A stretch of 24,740 bases of DNA from Flavobacterium sp. (lineage in GTDB: Bacteria; Bacteroidota; Bacteroidia; Flavobacteriales; Flavobacteriaceae). This document shows positions 8,014-16,155 of this stretch, in pieces (within the stretch, counting starts at the first letter, position 1; each line of letters starts with the position of its first letter). A program made the translations under genes and the position numbers. The notes below the pieces were generated by a model that was not told where the DNA came from, did no database searches, and saw nothing but the letters and a program-made list of their open reading frames with translations. The stretch spans positions 1-24,740 of the forward strand of contig JASLDM010000150.1 in assembly GCA_030151565.1 (NCBI GenBank), written 5' to 3'.

Positions 8014-8014
8014 T
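7980..8014. repeat. Imperfect 35-bp direct repeat, copy 2
   Basis: Partner of 154-188 in the same orientation; the first 15 bases are identical and 29 to 30 of 35 match overall. It lies about 320 bases upstream of hypA, so the pair brackets the nickel operon. Confidence 0.6.
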
Positions 8015-8052
8015 CACATTTTTTTATGAATACAAGCTTTTTTAGCAATAGT

Positions 8053-8217
8053 AATCAGCAAGGTAATCAGAGAGAAGCATAGATTTTTCAAAAGAAAGTA
8101 GCCCCGCATATCGGAATGAATAAATCAACTTACAGTAAGATTTAAAAAGGAATGAGTGAGGCTGATATAAGAGCCTCTAAAGCTGTCAAATCTTTTTATA
8201 TTAGATTCTTATATTAA
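8053..8217 (+). pseudogene. Degenerate XRE-family helix-turn-helix regulator
   Basis: From 8089 the plus strand reads QKKVAPHIGMNKSTYSKI, then a stop, then KGMSEADIRAS. This matches the core of an XRE/Cro-type DNA-binding domain, where the recognition helix typically reads 'STYSKIE.G'. The TAA sits exactly where a Glu codon is expected (one base change from GAA). About ten residues upstream (IREKHRF) continue the domain in a neighbouring frame, implying a frameshift near 8085. Two lesions and no start codon make it a dead gene fragment. Confidence 0.55.
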
Positions 8218-8341
8218 CGAATTTACTTTAGAAATAGAAAATTAAATATTCGATGCATGAACTACATTCCTAAGTTCTGATTGTAGGTTAATAAAAAAAA
8301 CGGTATTAGTAATTCCGAAGAAAACAAAACGTTTAATGAAT

Positions 8342-8349
8342 TATATTAG
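8342..8349 (+). promoter_or_regulatory. Possible -7 promoter box (TATATTAG)
   Basis: Resembles the Bacteroidota -7 consensus TAnnTTTG with one change and is followed by CAAAA. It lies about 90 bases before the dehydrogenase start. The same TAnnTTAGC box precedes three other genes in this window. No convincing -33 element was found. Confidence 0.3.
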
Positions 8350-8440
8350 CAAAACATTTAAAAAAACAAATAGACTTTTCTTTCGCAACTCTTATGAGTT
8401 TAGCGATTTGTAAAAAAAAGGCAATTATAAAACCATAAAA

Positions 8441-9163
8441 ATGAGTTCAAAAACATATTTAATATTTGGAATTAGTAAAGGGCTTGGAAAGTCCATAACA
8501 ATTAATTTACCCAATGAAGCTGATAAAGTTTTGGGAATTTCAAGAACCGAACCTACATATTTAAAAGATAAAAGTAATGTCAACTGGATTAAAACGGATC
8601 TATCAAATCCAAAAGACTCTTGTGAAACCATAAAAGCCCATATTAAAAACGAAACCATCGATTACTTGATATACAATGTTGGTATTTGGGAAAACAATGC
8701 CTTTTCAGAAGATTATAAATTTGAAGAAAACAGTCATTTTGAAATTACTAATATCATAAATACAAACATTACCTCTTGTATTTTGAATATACAATCAGTT
8801 ATTGATAATTTAAAAATGTCAGATAATGCTAAAGTTATTTTAATAGGTTCTACTTGGGGATTGGATAATCACAATGGAAAAGAAGTCACATTCTCAGCCA
8901 CAAAATTTGCACTAAGAGGAATCGTTCACGCGCTAAGAGAAAATCTACGTACCTATAAAATAGGCGTTTCTATTTTGAACCTAGGTTATTTAGCTACTGA
9001 ATTTGAAAGTAATGAAGCCATTGAAACCGTAATTGAAAAAACAGCAGGAAGTTTAATTCCACTGCAAGATGTAATTGGTGCTTTAAAATTTATCCTTTCT
9101 ACTTCTAATGCTAGTTGTGTAAAAGAAATTAATATGCCAGCGATGAGTGATTCAAATATATAA
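8441..9163 (+). CDS. Short-chain dehydrogenase-like protein lacking the catalytic Tyr
   Basis: A 240-residue protein with a Rossmann fold of the SDR superfamily. The cofactor loop GISKGLG is at 10-16, the NVG of the 'NAG' motif at 79-81 and the active-site Ser in LIGSTWG at 137. The catalytic YxxxK motif reads FSATK (151-155), so the Tyr is replaced by Phe while the Lys remains. The fold is clear, but normal SDR catalysis is doubtful. It may bind a nucleotide or a partner without redox activity, or use another residue. It stands alone, with gene-poor DNA on both sides. Confidence 0.85.
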   Translation: MSSKTYLIFGISKGLGKSITINLPNEADKVLGISRTEPTYLKDKSNVNWIKTDLSNPKDSCETIKAHIKNETIDYLIYNVGIWENNAFSEDYKFEENSHFEITNIINTNITSCILNIQSVIDNLKMSDNAKVILIGSTWGLDNHNGKEVTFSATKFALRGIVHALRENLRTYKIGVSILNLGYLATEFESNEAIETVIEKTAGSLIPLQDVIGALKFILSTSNASCVKEINMPAMSDSNI

Positions 9164-9514
9164 AAGTAGAATCATTCCCAAGAACTTACAAATAGTGATT
9201 GGAACTCTGAAAAGAAAAGAGATTGGTTTGCTGAATAAAACAGCCCTATTTATTAAGAAAAATTTCGAGAATTTGAGTTAGAGAACAAATTTAGCACGAC
9301 TCAACCTCACACAAACCATAATAACGTACTAACTATAGGTCAAGCTTACTACTTGATTTTTAAAAGTGTTTAATAGGATTATTACTATTAAATTTACAAA
9401 AAGCGTTCTTTTATTATTCTGATTCTAGTAAGATTTTACTTAGGATCTGTCAAATAGAATAAAAAAATAGATTCGCAAAGCCTTATACAACATAACTTTT
9501 AAAAAAATCTAACA
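9164..9514. other. Gene-poor intergenic stretch, possible coding remnants
   Basis: No intact gene. In one plus-strand frame short open pieces separated by two stops run from about 9182 to 9370 (including SDWNSEKKRDWFAE and IGQAYYLIFKSV), which could be a decayed gene. A 16-base string ATTGGAACTCTGAAAA at 9198-9213 recurs in the same reading frame near the end of the secreted-protein gene at 12079-12954. No promoter or terminator is convincing. Confidence 0.3.
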
Positions 9515-9931
9515 ATGAGTTTTACCTATTCCATTTGTGAGCCTTGGGAAAAAGAAATCATATATGTAAATGAACATTTTCCAGGAAAGGATATTATAAA
9601 TATTGCAAAGAATTATCCTTGGCTTGAGAAATTAAGAAAATCTGACGAGTTCCCTTGTAGTGAAATTTACTACAATCCTTCACTCGATTTTCAAAATTCA
9701 AACGACAAAAAAAGGTTTTGTTTAACAGCAAATCTTAGTGAAACCAATGAATTAGAATTTTCTTTATGGTACTTTAGGCCTAAAAAAAAGAGCATCTTCT
9801 TTGGGTTATTAGGTGAAAAACAAAAAATGGAAGTAGATGATGTAGGATACTACAACAGCGACGAAGCTATAAAGTATTTGGAATATTTTATAAATGGACA
9901 ATATAATTTAATTGAAAAGCTTTTTTACTAG
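9515..9931 (+). CDS. Unrecognised small cytosolic protein
   Basis: A 138-residue protein without signal peptide or membrane segment. It starts MSFTYSICEPWEKEIIYV and is rich in aromatic and charged residues. It includes the motif-like segment ELEFSLWYFRPKKKSIFFG and ends with an amphipathic helix YLEYFINGQYNLIEKLFY. I do not recognise the family. Its size, composition and place before a large secreted protein would also suit an immunity-type protein, but nothing shows this. It ends 75 bases before the next gene, so it may be co-transcribed with it. Confidence 0.7.
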   Translation: MSFTYSICEPWEKEIIYVNEHFPGKDIINIAKNYPWLEKLRKSDEFPCSEIYYNPSLDFQNSNDKKRFCLTANLSETNELEFSLWYFRPKKKSIFFGLLGEKQKMEVDDVGYYNSDEAIKYLEYFINGQYNLIEKLFY

Positions 9932-10006
9932 CTTAGTATGATCAAACAAAAATATTTATATCACACTATAAAGCAAATGGCATCATAAAGTCTAAAAAAC
10001 GCAAGT

Positions 10007-11995
10007 ATGAAAACACTACTCTACCTACTTATTGGTGTCTTTTTACCTTTAAAAATTAGCGCACAAAATGACTTTTGGGCTAGACTTTCTATTTCGGGAT
10101 CCGTAAATCAACTAGGTATTTCACCTACCGAAAAAATTTGGATAGCAACAAATGCAGGTAATATTTACCACACCAAAGAAGTTGATTCACTTTGGCATTT
10201 AGGAGCCTATGGATCTTTTGATCCTTATAGTTATAATTCAGGAAACACATTTGAAAGAATCAATTTCTTTTCTGAAGATGTGCTTATGATTTCTGGATTT
10301 ATTCAAGAAAACGGTAAACAAGACTTTGTGTATCGTTCAGAAAATCAAGGAAAATCCTGGGAAAAAGTAATCTTTGGAAAAAATAGTTGGATCGATGCAG
10401 CATATGTCAATAATAATGGAAAAGCCTGGATGAGTGGTAGCTCCCTTCTAATTTATTATACGGAAGATATGGGAAAAACTTGGAGTACATTTGACAAAGT
10501 TGATCCGAATGAACAGGTACGCTTTTCTTCCATTCATTTTTCCAATGATGAACAAACTGGCTTATTTGGCTCCAATGATAACGCACTTTACAAAACCACA
10601 GACAATTGCAATAAATGGGAAAAACTACCTACCCCATTAAACCAAGACAAATATAAAAAACGTTTAAAAAACGAACGTGCCCGTATTAAGAAAATCCGAA
10701 TTCTAGGAAACAATTATATCATTAACCAACAAGGCAATATTTTCATCACGGATTCAAATTCCATTAATTGGACTTATTTACCTGAAATAATTGATTTTGA
10801 AGTAACAGAAGATGAAAAACTATATACCATTAATAAAGATTTGAGCATAAGTCTCTATAACTGTGATTTTACAAAAAAATGGCAATCAGATCAGGTTCTT
10901 AAAAATAAACCTAGGGCTATAGAAGTAAAAAACAATAATTTGTTTGCATTGACTCAAGACTATATTTATAAAATAAACCCGAATGATTTTATAGCTTCAC
11001 AATTATTTACGGATGAAATCGCTATCCAAGAACCCTATTATAAAATCGTTTATGAAGATGAAGAATATGGATTTGACAAGAAAGACATTTTACATTTCAA
11101 TAAACTCAAAAACGCTTGGTATCGATACATGAGTGTAGATTTCTTTATTGAAAATTCTACAATATTTGATAATAAAATAGTATTGACAAACCAAACGTTA
11201 AGCAAACACTATAACTTTTGTCCTATACAAAAATCTGTTACCGAATTTAGTTTGCCCAGAAACCTTTTTTCTGATCTTGAAATCAAGGAATTTCATTTAG
11301 AAAGTGGTAGCCAAGGATGTTTCCATGTTGAACATTCTTCAAAATTATACCTCAAAAAAGAAGACGAATTTAAAGCCGATAAAAAAGGGAGCAACCCAAA
11401 ATTCCTACCCCGTTCTGAGCACAAAATAAAGACGACTAAAATAAAACAAATGGTAAATTTAGTTGATGAATCTAGATTCAAAAAAGTTACTTTGGAAGAC
11501 TTGAAAATCACAGATAATGATATCAAAGTTTTCAAAGAATTCATCGATAAAGAAGAACAAGAATTAAAAGCACTGGTAGAAATACCTTTTATGTTTGAAA
11601 ACTTATACGCATTCCCAGGAGAAAACATCGATTACAATTTCTACAAAAATATCGCAGACTCCTTGGTTACTTTAAGTGAAGAAGAAATAGATAAAACCCT
11701 CTGGCAAGTATATGGAAGTTGGAGTACAACAACTAACTGGAAGAGGATAACTTTTGTATTTGAAAACGAACAAAAGTTAATTATTGAAAACACAGATGAC
11801 AAACCTAACTATCTTTATGCTCCTTGGATTGTGGACTTTGATGGGTTAAAATTTCAAACCAACTCCATTTTGTTTGGACAGGAAATAGATAAAATCACAA
11901 ATGGACAATTCTTTCATCCAATTATAAGAGATAAAAATTATGCACTCTTCAAAATTGCAGACTATTTGTACAGAAAAAAGCTCAACATCCAGTAG
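10007..11995 (+). CDS. Secreted protein with Asp-box (BNR) repeats and an unknown C-terminal half
   Basis: This 662-residue protein has a signal peptide (1-20, ending ISAQ). The first third looks like a beta-propeller: three Asp-box type loops SENQGKSW (111-118), TEDMGKTW (152-159) and TTDNCNKW (197-204), spaced about 41 to 45 residues apart, each followed by a strand. Such repeats occur in sialidase-like, YCF48-like and sortilin-like propellers and usually mediate binding. The rest, from about residue 300, matches nothing I recognise; it contains a Lys-rich linker near 460 and an aromatic region with VYGSWSTTTNWKRITFVF. No C-terminal sorting domain is evident. It is probably periplasmic or surface exposed. 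Confidence 0.8.
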   Translation: MKTLLYLLIGVFLPLKISAQNDFWARLSISGSVNQLGISPTEKIWIATNAGNIYHTKEVDSLWHLGAYGSFDPYSYNSGNTFERINFFSEDVLMISGFIQENGKQDFVYRSENQGKSWEKVIFGKNSWIDAAYVNNNGKAWMSGSSLLIYYTEDMGKTWSTFDKVDPNEQVRFSSIHFSNDEQTGLFGSNDNALYKTTDNCNKWEKLPTPLNQDKYKKRLKNERARIKKIRILGNNYIINQQGNIFITDSNSINWTYLPEIIDFEVTEDEKLYTINKDLSISLYNCDFTKKWQSDQVLKNKPRAIEVKNNNLFALTQDYIYKINPNDFIASQLFTDEIAIQEPYYKIVYEDEEYGFDKKDILHFNKLKNAWYRYMSVDFFIENSTIFDNKIVLTNQTLSKHYNFCPIQKSVTEFSLPRNLFSDLEIKEFHLESGSQGCFHVEHSSKLYLKKEDEFKADKKGSNPKFLPRSEHKIKTTKIKQMVNLVDESRFKKVTLEDLKITDNDIKVFKEFIDKEEQELKALVEIPFMFENLYAFPGENIDYNFYKNIADSLVTLSEEEIDKTLWQVYGSWSTTTNWKRITFVFENEQKLIIENTDDKPNYLYAPWIVDFDGLKFQTNSILFGQEIDKITNGQFFHPIIRDKNYALFKIADYLYRKKLNIQ

Positions 11996-12078
11996 CTTTT
12001 ATTATTAGTGATAGCATTTCAATGTTTGAAGTGTTTTGCTAAAATAACATACTAACTAAATATAACCGAGAATTAAAA

Positions 12079-12954
12079 ATGAAAACAACTATCGCAACTA
12101 TCGTATTTCTAATGTCATTTACTTTTTCATACTCACAAAAGCTTCTCACATCTTGGAGTCAACAAAATATTGAATATTATACGAAAGAAATGTATGATCA
12201 AGCACAAAAACTTTCGGCATTGGAACTTTCAGAAAAAAACGTAAACGACGAATATTGGAGTGAAGTGTTTTTAACGTTAAACGCCTCTTTAAACAATCAT
12301 TCTAAAGATGTTGATTACTTGAACTTATTAGTTGGACAATTAACAAATAAATCGGAAACTAAATTAAAAGGAACAAGTAGATTAATAATATGGGATAGAA
12401 TATCAAATGGAGATCTAACCTTTGAAGGAAGAGGATTGGTGTTTGAAAATGATTTATTTACTGTTGCAGGAAGAGCAAACCAAATATTGCAAAGTTTAAC
12501 CGCTAAGAATTTTGGATATGTTACTATGGAATCCACTGAGAAAGAGCTAGAAGAGCTTAAAACAAATTGGATGTCATACTTAGCAGGTAATACAGTTTCT
12601 GTATTTCCCCCTAATAATTACAAAAATGCCAAAATACCCGAAATAAGTAGTCTAGCAGCAGTAAAAGCATTAATATTTTCTTTACAGGACAATCCGAAAA
12701 AGCAAGAAATAACCAAAACCTGTTTGAAAAACACGTATAATTTAGACGAAATGCCTAAAGACAAAAGTGATTCAGCTATATTTTGTAATCCCGATAATTA
12801 TACCTATCCATATCTAAAATCAATATTTGGTGAAAACAAAATATATAGATCTAAAAATTCTAAGTGGTGGTTGGAATTTTGGAATAAAAACCAAAACCAG
12901 TTATATTGGAACTCTGAAAAAGGGATTTATGAAGTAAAAAGGCAACATTCATAA
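12079..12954 (+). CDS. Unrecognised secreted protein
   Basis: A 291-residue protein with a signal peptide (about 1-19, MKTTIATIVFLMSFTFSYS). The mature part is mostly helical, with many Asn, Lys and Glu residues. It has two Cys residues about 23 apart near the C-terminus (TCLKNTYN and IFCNPDNY) that could form a disulfide. It ends with a Trp-rich segment, KWWLEFWNKNQNQLYWNSEK. The family is not known to me. It starts 83 bases after the Asp-box protein and is followed by the thioredoxin-like gene, so a joint periplasmic role is possible but unproven. Confidence 0.75.
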   Translation: MKTTIATIVFLMSFTFSYSQKLLTSWSQQNIEYYTKEMYDQAQKLSALELSEKNVNDEYWSEVFLTLNASLNNHSKDVDYLNLLVGQLTNKSETKLKGTSRLIIWDRISNGDLTFEGRGLVFENDLFTVAGRANQILQSLTAKNFGYVTMESTEKELEELKTNWMSYLAGNTVSVFPPNNYKNAKIPEISSLAAVKALIFSLQDNPKKQEITKTCLKNTYNLDEMPKDKSDSAIFCNPDNYTYPYLKSIFGENKIYRSKNSKWWLEFWNKNQNQLYWNSEKGIYEVKRQHS

Positions 12955-13022
12955 TAGTACTTTCAAGAATACTATAAAGCATCTGCTACCACGCATTACC
13001 AACCTAATACAAACACCTTGAA

Positions 13023-13589
13023 ATGAGATTACTTCAATTGTTTATTTTGCTTCTTTTTTCACATAATGCCTCTGCTCAAATCCTAGAAACAGATAATATT
13101 CAAAAATCTGAATTTATAGATGCCGAAAAAGTAGATCAACAAGATTTGTTGCGTATCGCTAAAAATGCCGATAAACCTTATACTATATTCTACACTTTTG
13201 CTTCTTGGTGTGGCCCCTGTAGAATGCATTTTCCAGATGTATTGGAATTGGAAAAAACAGGAAAGGTAGCTATTTATGTAATTCTTGTGGAATCTGAAAA
13301 AGACAAAAGAATTGAAAATGCAATCCATTTTTTAAATTCAAATCCCCAGCCCGTTAACTATGGTGTTCTAAAAGACGCTGTTTATGGCACAAAAACAGGA
13401 AAGCGAAATAAGAAAATAGCAACCGAAATGACACCTAAAAACAAGGAGGTAATTGACGATTATGGCAAATTAATTTTAATAAACAAAAAGGGGCTAATAA
13501 AATATACTACAAGTTGGAAAGATTATGAAGGTGATTGGAAAAACTCAAAAAAAATGATAGCACGTAAAATTATTCCCTTACTCAATTAA
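13023..13589 (+). CDS. Periplasmic thioredoxin-like protein
   Basis: A 188-residue protein with a signal peptide (1-19, ending ASAQ) and a thioredoxin fold. The active site is FASWCGPCRMHFPD with the redox pair Cys63 and Cys66 in a CGPC motif, the thioredoxin-type sequence also common in TlpA/ResA-like proteins. It is shorter than most TlpA proteins. A Lys-rich insertion (TGKRNKKIATEMTPKNKE) precedes the last strands (GKLILINKKGLIKYTTS). It would reduce or exchange disulfides of exported proteins. The neighbouring secreted proteins are possible clients. Confidence 0.88.
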   Translation: MRLLQLFILLLFSHNASAQILETDNIQKSEFIDAEKVDQQDLLRIAKNADKPYTIFYTFASWCGPCRMHFPDVLELEKTGKVAIYVILVESEKDKRIENAIHFLNSNPQPVNYGVLKDAVYGTKTGKRNKKIATEMTPKNKEVIDDYGKLILINKKGLIKYTTSWKDYEGDWKNSKKMIARKIIPLLN

Positions 13590-13625
13590 TACTATTTTTT
13601 ATTTCAAACCTACATCAAGCCTTTT

Positions 13626-14285
13626 ATGAATACACTACTAATCAAAACTTCTTTACTAGCTACTTTGTTATTAACATCTTGCAATCAAAAAGAAAAGATA
13701 GAAAACACTGATGAACGTAAGGCAGAAGACACTTCTGCAATAGAACAACTAGCTAACAAAATGCTTTCTGACCAGGAGATAGACCATTTATTAGCGGAGT
13801 TTATCCCTACAGACTATTCGATTTTAAAAAAAGCATCAGGTGATTTAAATCTCGATGGAATTCAAGACTATCTAGTGGTTCTTAAAAAAGATGGAGAAGA
13901 ATCCTCTTCTGATGTTGTTGAACATCCTGAAAAAAGACCCTTATTAATTGTTTTAGGTAACGAGAGCAACAGGTTTAAAGTGGCAAGAACAAATGAAAAT
14001 ACGGTGTATTGTGTGGACTGTGGTGGTATGATGGGAGATCCTTTTATTGGTTTAACCATAAAGAATGGCTATTTCTCTGTAGAACATTATGGAGGTAGTT
14101 CGTGGCGTTGGACAAGAATAATTACGTACAAATATTCTGACAAAGAAAAAGAATGGTTTTTACACAGAGATGGTTCTGAAAGCTTTAATACCTCAGATAT
14201 TGAAACGATAACGTATACTACTAGAACCACGAAAGACTTTGGTAAAGTAAAGTTTCAAGACTTTGATATTTATAAAGAAGATTAA
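13626..14285 (+). CDS. Lipoprotein of unknown function with an FG-GAP-like Asp loop
   Basis: A 219-residue protein with a lipoprotein signal (LLLTSC, lipidated Cys19). The mature part has a calcium-loop-like segment DLNLDGIQDYLVVLKK, then RPLLIVLGN, a CVDCGGMMGDPFIGL segment with two Cys residues, and HYGGSSWRWTRIITYKY. This arrangement recalls a widespread hypothetical family seen beside lysozyme-like or other envelope proteins, but no function is known to me. It follows the thioredoxin-like gene by 36 bases and is probably in the same transcript. The CxxC-type pair could be a thioredoxin substrate. Confidence 0.78.
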   Translation: MNTLLIKTSLLATLLLTSCNQKEKIENTDERKAEDTSAIEQLANKMLSDQEIDHLLAEFIPTDYSILKKASGDLNLDGIQDYLVVLKKDGEESSSDVVEHPEKRPLLIVLGNESNRFKVARTNENTVYCVDCGGMMGDPFIGLTIKNGYFSVEHYGGSSWRWTRIITYKYSDKEKEWFLHRDGSESFNTSDIETITYTTRTTKDFGKVKFQDFDIYKED

Positions 14286-14534
14286 CAACTCGCCTTCTTT
14301 TTAAACTCATTCAATCTCCTAGTTTACATCCCCTTTATACATCAAAATACTACTTGATTTCCTTTACTTACTCCTGATTCTTTTAAACCTCAAAACAATT
14401 CCCTCTAATTATGCGTATATGGTTGTGCATAAAGAGAACTCGAAACATACCTTTGTTTTTGACAAACGTACGCATAGGTTCATAGAGAAAACACTTTGTG
14501 TATCTATCGTTTCTAATACACCTATACGAAATTT

Positions 14535-15149
14535 CTATTTGAAGGATAATTTAATAATGCGCTCAATGTCTTTGGTATTTACGTGAGCAGGTGCATCGTG
14601 ATATAATTCAATTTTTAAGAGTGATATAATAGCGAAAAAATCATTGCTTAAAATACTGTAATATTTTTCAATCGCTTGATTATCTCGAATATCTAATGCC
14701 TTAATCGCATTGCTTTCCTCCAATAAGTTACCTACATAAACTAGAATCTTATCAAATGTTTCGCTAGAAGTATGCATCTGTAAATAACCAAACTCAAAAA
14801 GCAAATCTTGTAGGTTGTGTACATTTTGCTTAATCGTTTTGTCTGTATTAAAGTTTGTAGCGAGCACATCTTTTTGAAGTATCGCATTCAACTGATTTAA
14901 AAAATGAAAAAACACTTCTTGTTTTTTTTCAAAAACCAACAAATTTCGTTCGCGTGACTCTTCACTTGTCGTTTGACCTTGCAAAAGCAAAACAGTAATT
15001 ATCGCCGTGATTACAACACCAAGCAGGGTTCCGAAAAACTGACCTGGCAAAGAAGCTAGCTCAATAATTTCGAACGTTATAGCTACAATTAAAAATACTA
15101 CTGTAAAAGTAATAATACCAATTCGCGACCAACTTGACTTTATTTTCAT
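14535..15149 (-). CDS. Unrecognised membrane protein with a helical cytosolic domain
   Basis: A 204-residue protein with two hydrophobic segments near the N-terminus (about 11-30 and 36-57) separated by a short turn. These are followed by a charged, mostly helical domain of about 140 residues (SEESRERNLLVFEKKQEVFFHFLNQL and on). Coiled-coil character is likely just after the second membrane segment. No catalytic motif is seen. It is transcribed opposite to its neighbours and stands alone. Its family is not known to me. Confidence 0.72.
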   Translation of the reverse strand: MKIKSSWSRIGIITFTVVFLIVAITFEIIELASLPGQFFGTLLGVVITAIITVLLLQGQTTSEESRERNLLVFEKKQEVFFHFLNQLNAILQKDVLATNFNTDKTIKQNVHNLQDLLFEFGYLQMHTSSETFDKILVYVGNLLEESNAIKALDIRDNQAIEKYYSILSNDFFAIISLLKIELYHDAPAHVNTKDIERIIKLSFK

Positions 15150-15491
15150 TTCTTTAAATTTACAATTAACAAAAATGCAATACTCAAATACATAGGTTAA
15201 AAATGGTCGTGAAATTACAACTATTAAATCACTATTAAAACCAAAATATTTTTAATTAAAAAAACCATAATAAGTAACGTAATATCCCTAAATCTTTTCA
15301 TATTTAATAATAAGTATATCCCAGTTATTCATTTGAAATTAGACTGTGTTTACTACAATACAATAAATATAATTTCGAAAGCCAAATGCAAATATGCTGT
15401 TAAAAAAACAGTACATTAGCCTACAATCAGTAGTGATTACTAAAAAACAAAACCAATCCTTAGAGTTTAACCAAAACGAAAACTGACTTTT
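15150..15491. other. Intergenic region between divergent genes
   Basis: About 340 very AT-rich bases without an open frame of note. It must carry the promoters of both divergent genes. A TACATTAG box (15412-15419) faces the GNAT gene. A weak hairpin CTGTT/AACAG sits just before it (15397-15411). Confidence 0.4.
15412..15419 (+). promoter_or_regulatory. Possible -7 promoter box (TACATTAG)
   Basis: Matches TAnnTTTG apart from one base and is followed by C. It lies about 72 bases before the GNAT start. No clear -33 element. Confidence 0.28.
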
Positions 15492-16061
15492 ATGACACAA
15501 CAAATAAAATTAAAAAATCAGAAAATAATCACAATTAGACAAGCAGAAGTTGGCGATGCAGAAAAGCTCCTAGACTGCATTCGAATGTATATACCACAAA
15601 GTCCCTACATCCCTAAACTAGAAAGAGAGATCACCATAACTGTGGAACAGGAAAGACAATGGATACAATCTTTTTTAACCCATCAAAACTCTTTACTTTT
15701 AATTGCTGAATACAACGGGGAAATCATTGGGAATATAGATATAACTGGAAATCAACGAATAACTATGCAACATACGGCCGTGATTGGAATGGGTATGCTC
15801 AACCAATGGAGAAATATTGGACTAGGTAGTGCTTTAATGCATACAGCACTAGAATGGGCCAAAGAAAATCCTATACTTGAGTTGCTGTGGCTTCAAGTTT
15901 ATACAGAAAATACATCTGGAGTAAGCTTGTATCAAAAAATGGGGTTTGAAAAATGTGGCGTTATAAAAAACTTCTTTAAACAAGATGACTCCTATTTTGA
16001 CAACTTAACCATGGCTAGAAGTGTAAAAGAACCCAACACCGAACAGAGGGTTTCAGATTAA
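15492..16061 (+). CDS. GNAT-family N-acetyltransferase
   Basis: This 189-residue protein is one GNAT domain. It has a start strand ITIRQAEVGDAEKLLDCI, a beta-4 region HTAVIGMGMLNQWRNIGLG with the acetyl-CoA loop QWRNIGLGSALM, and a late WLQVYTENTSGVSLYQKMGFEKCG segment typical of RimJ/RimL-like and other small-molecule acetyltransferases. The substrate is unknown. It belongs to a different GNAT branch from the one in the metal operon: the sequences share only the family motifs. It appears to be transcribed alone. Confidence 0.9.
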   Translation: MTQQIKLKNQKIITIRQAEVGDAEKLLDCIRMYIPQSPYIPKLEREITITVEQERQWIQSFLTHQNSLLLIAEYNGEIIGNIDITGNQRITMQHTAVIGMGMLNQWRNIGLGSALMHTALEWAKENPILELLWLQVYTENTSGVSLYQKMGFEKCGVIKNFFKQDDSYFDNLTMARSVKEPNTEQRVSD

Positions 16062-16105
16062 CTACAGACATCACCTTTACTAAACACCTGATTTAAATCA
16101 ATACT

Positions 16106-16133
16106 AAAAGAAGATCTTTTAAAATCTTTTTTT
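16106..16133 (+). terminator. Possible weak terminator after the GNAT gene
   Basis: AAAAGAAGAT (16106-16115) can pair with ATCTTTTTTT (16124-16133), with one G-U pair and an 8-base loop. The T-run forms the 3' arm. It lies 45 bases after the stop codon. AT-rich, so stability is low. Confidence 0.3.
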
Positions 16134-16155
16134 AAATCAAACTAACACACCAACT

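Larger units (their letters stand above)
7658..8440. other. Gene-free region with decayed coding remnants
   Basis: About 780 bases separate the divergent hypA and short-chain dehydrogenase genes. No intact gene is present. The region holds the candidate operator at 7740-7772, a minus-strand open stretch of 26 codons (7824-7904, containing EDFLEKLPFKFLVKK), a second minus-strand remnant (7939-8013), the second copy of the 35-bp repeat, and a plus-strand XRE helix-turn-helix remnant (8053-8217). The pattern fits a site where small genes have decayed. Confidence 0.55.

Noticed and set aside
9165..9290. Alternative plus-strand frame of about 45 codons (KNLQIVIGTLKRKEIGLLNK)
   Set aside because: It would start on GTG inside the dehydrogenase gene, overlaps another coding-like frame and has no family.
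12013..12046. Loose hairpin (TAGCA/TGCTA with inner TTCAA/TTGAA) after the Asp-box gene as terminator
   Set aside because: Arms are unequal with internal bulges and no T-run follows.
9965..12981. ACTATAAAGCA repeated at 9965-9975 and 12971-12981, both shortly before gene starts
   Set aside because: Eleven AT-rich bases twice in 25 kb is easily explained by chance; flanking similarity is weak.
14419..14586. Plus-strand open frame of 55 codons between the lipoprotein gene and the minus-strand membrane-protein gene
   Set aside because: Its end runs antisense through the last codons of that gene, no promoter or family is seen, and the length is within chance. It was left as a possible but unsupported small gene.
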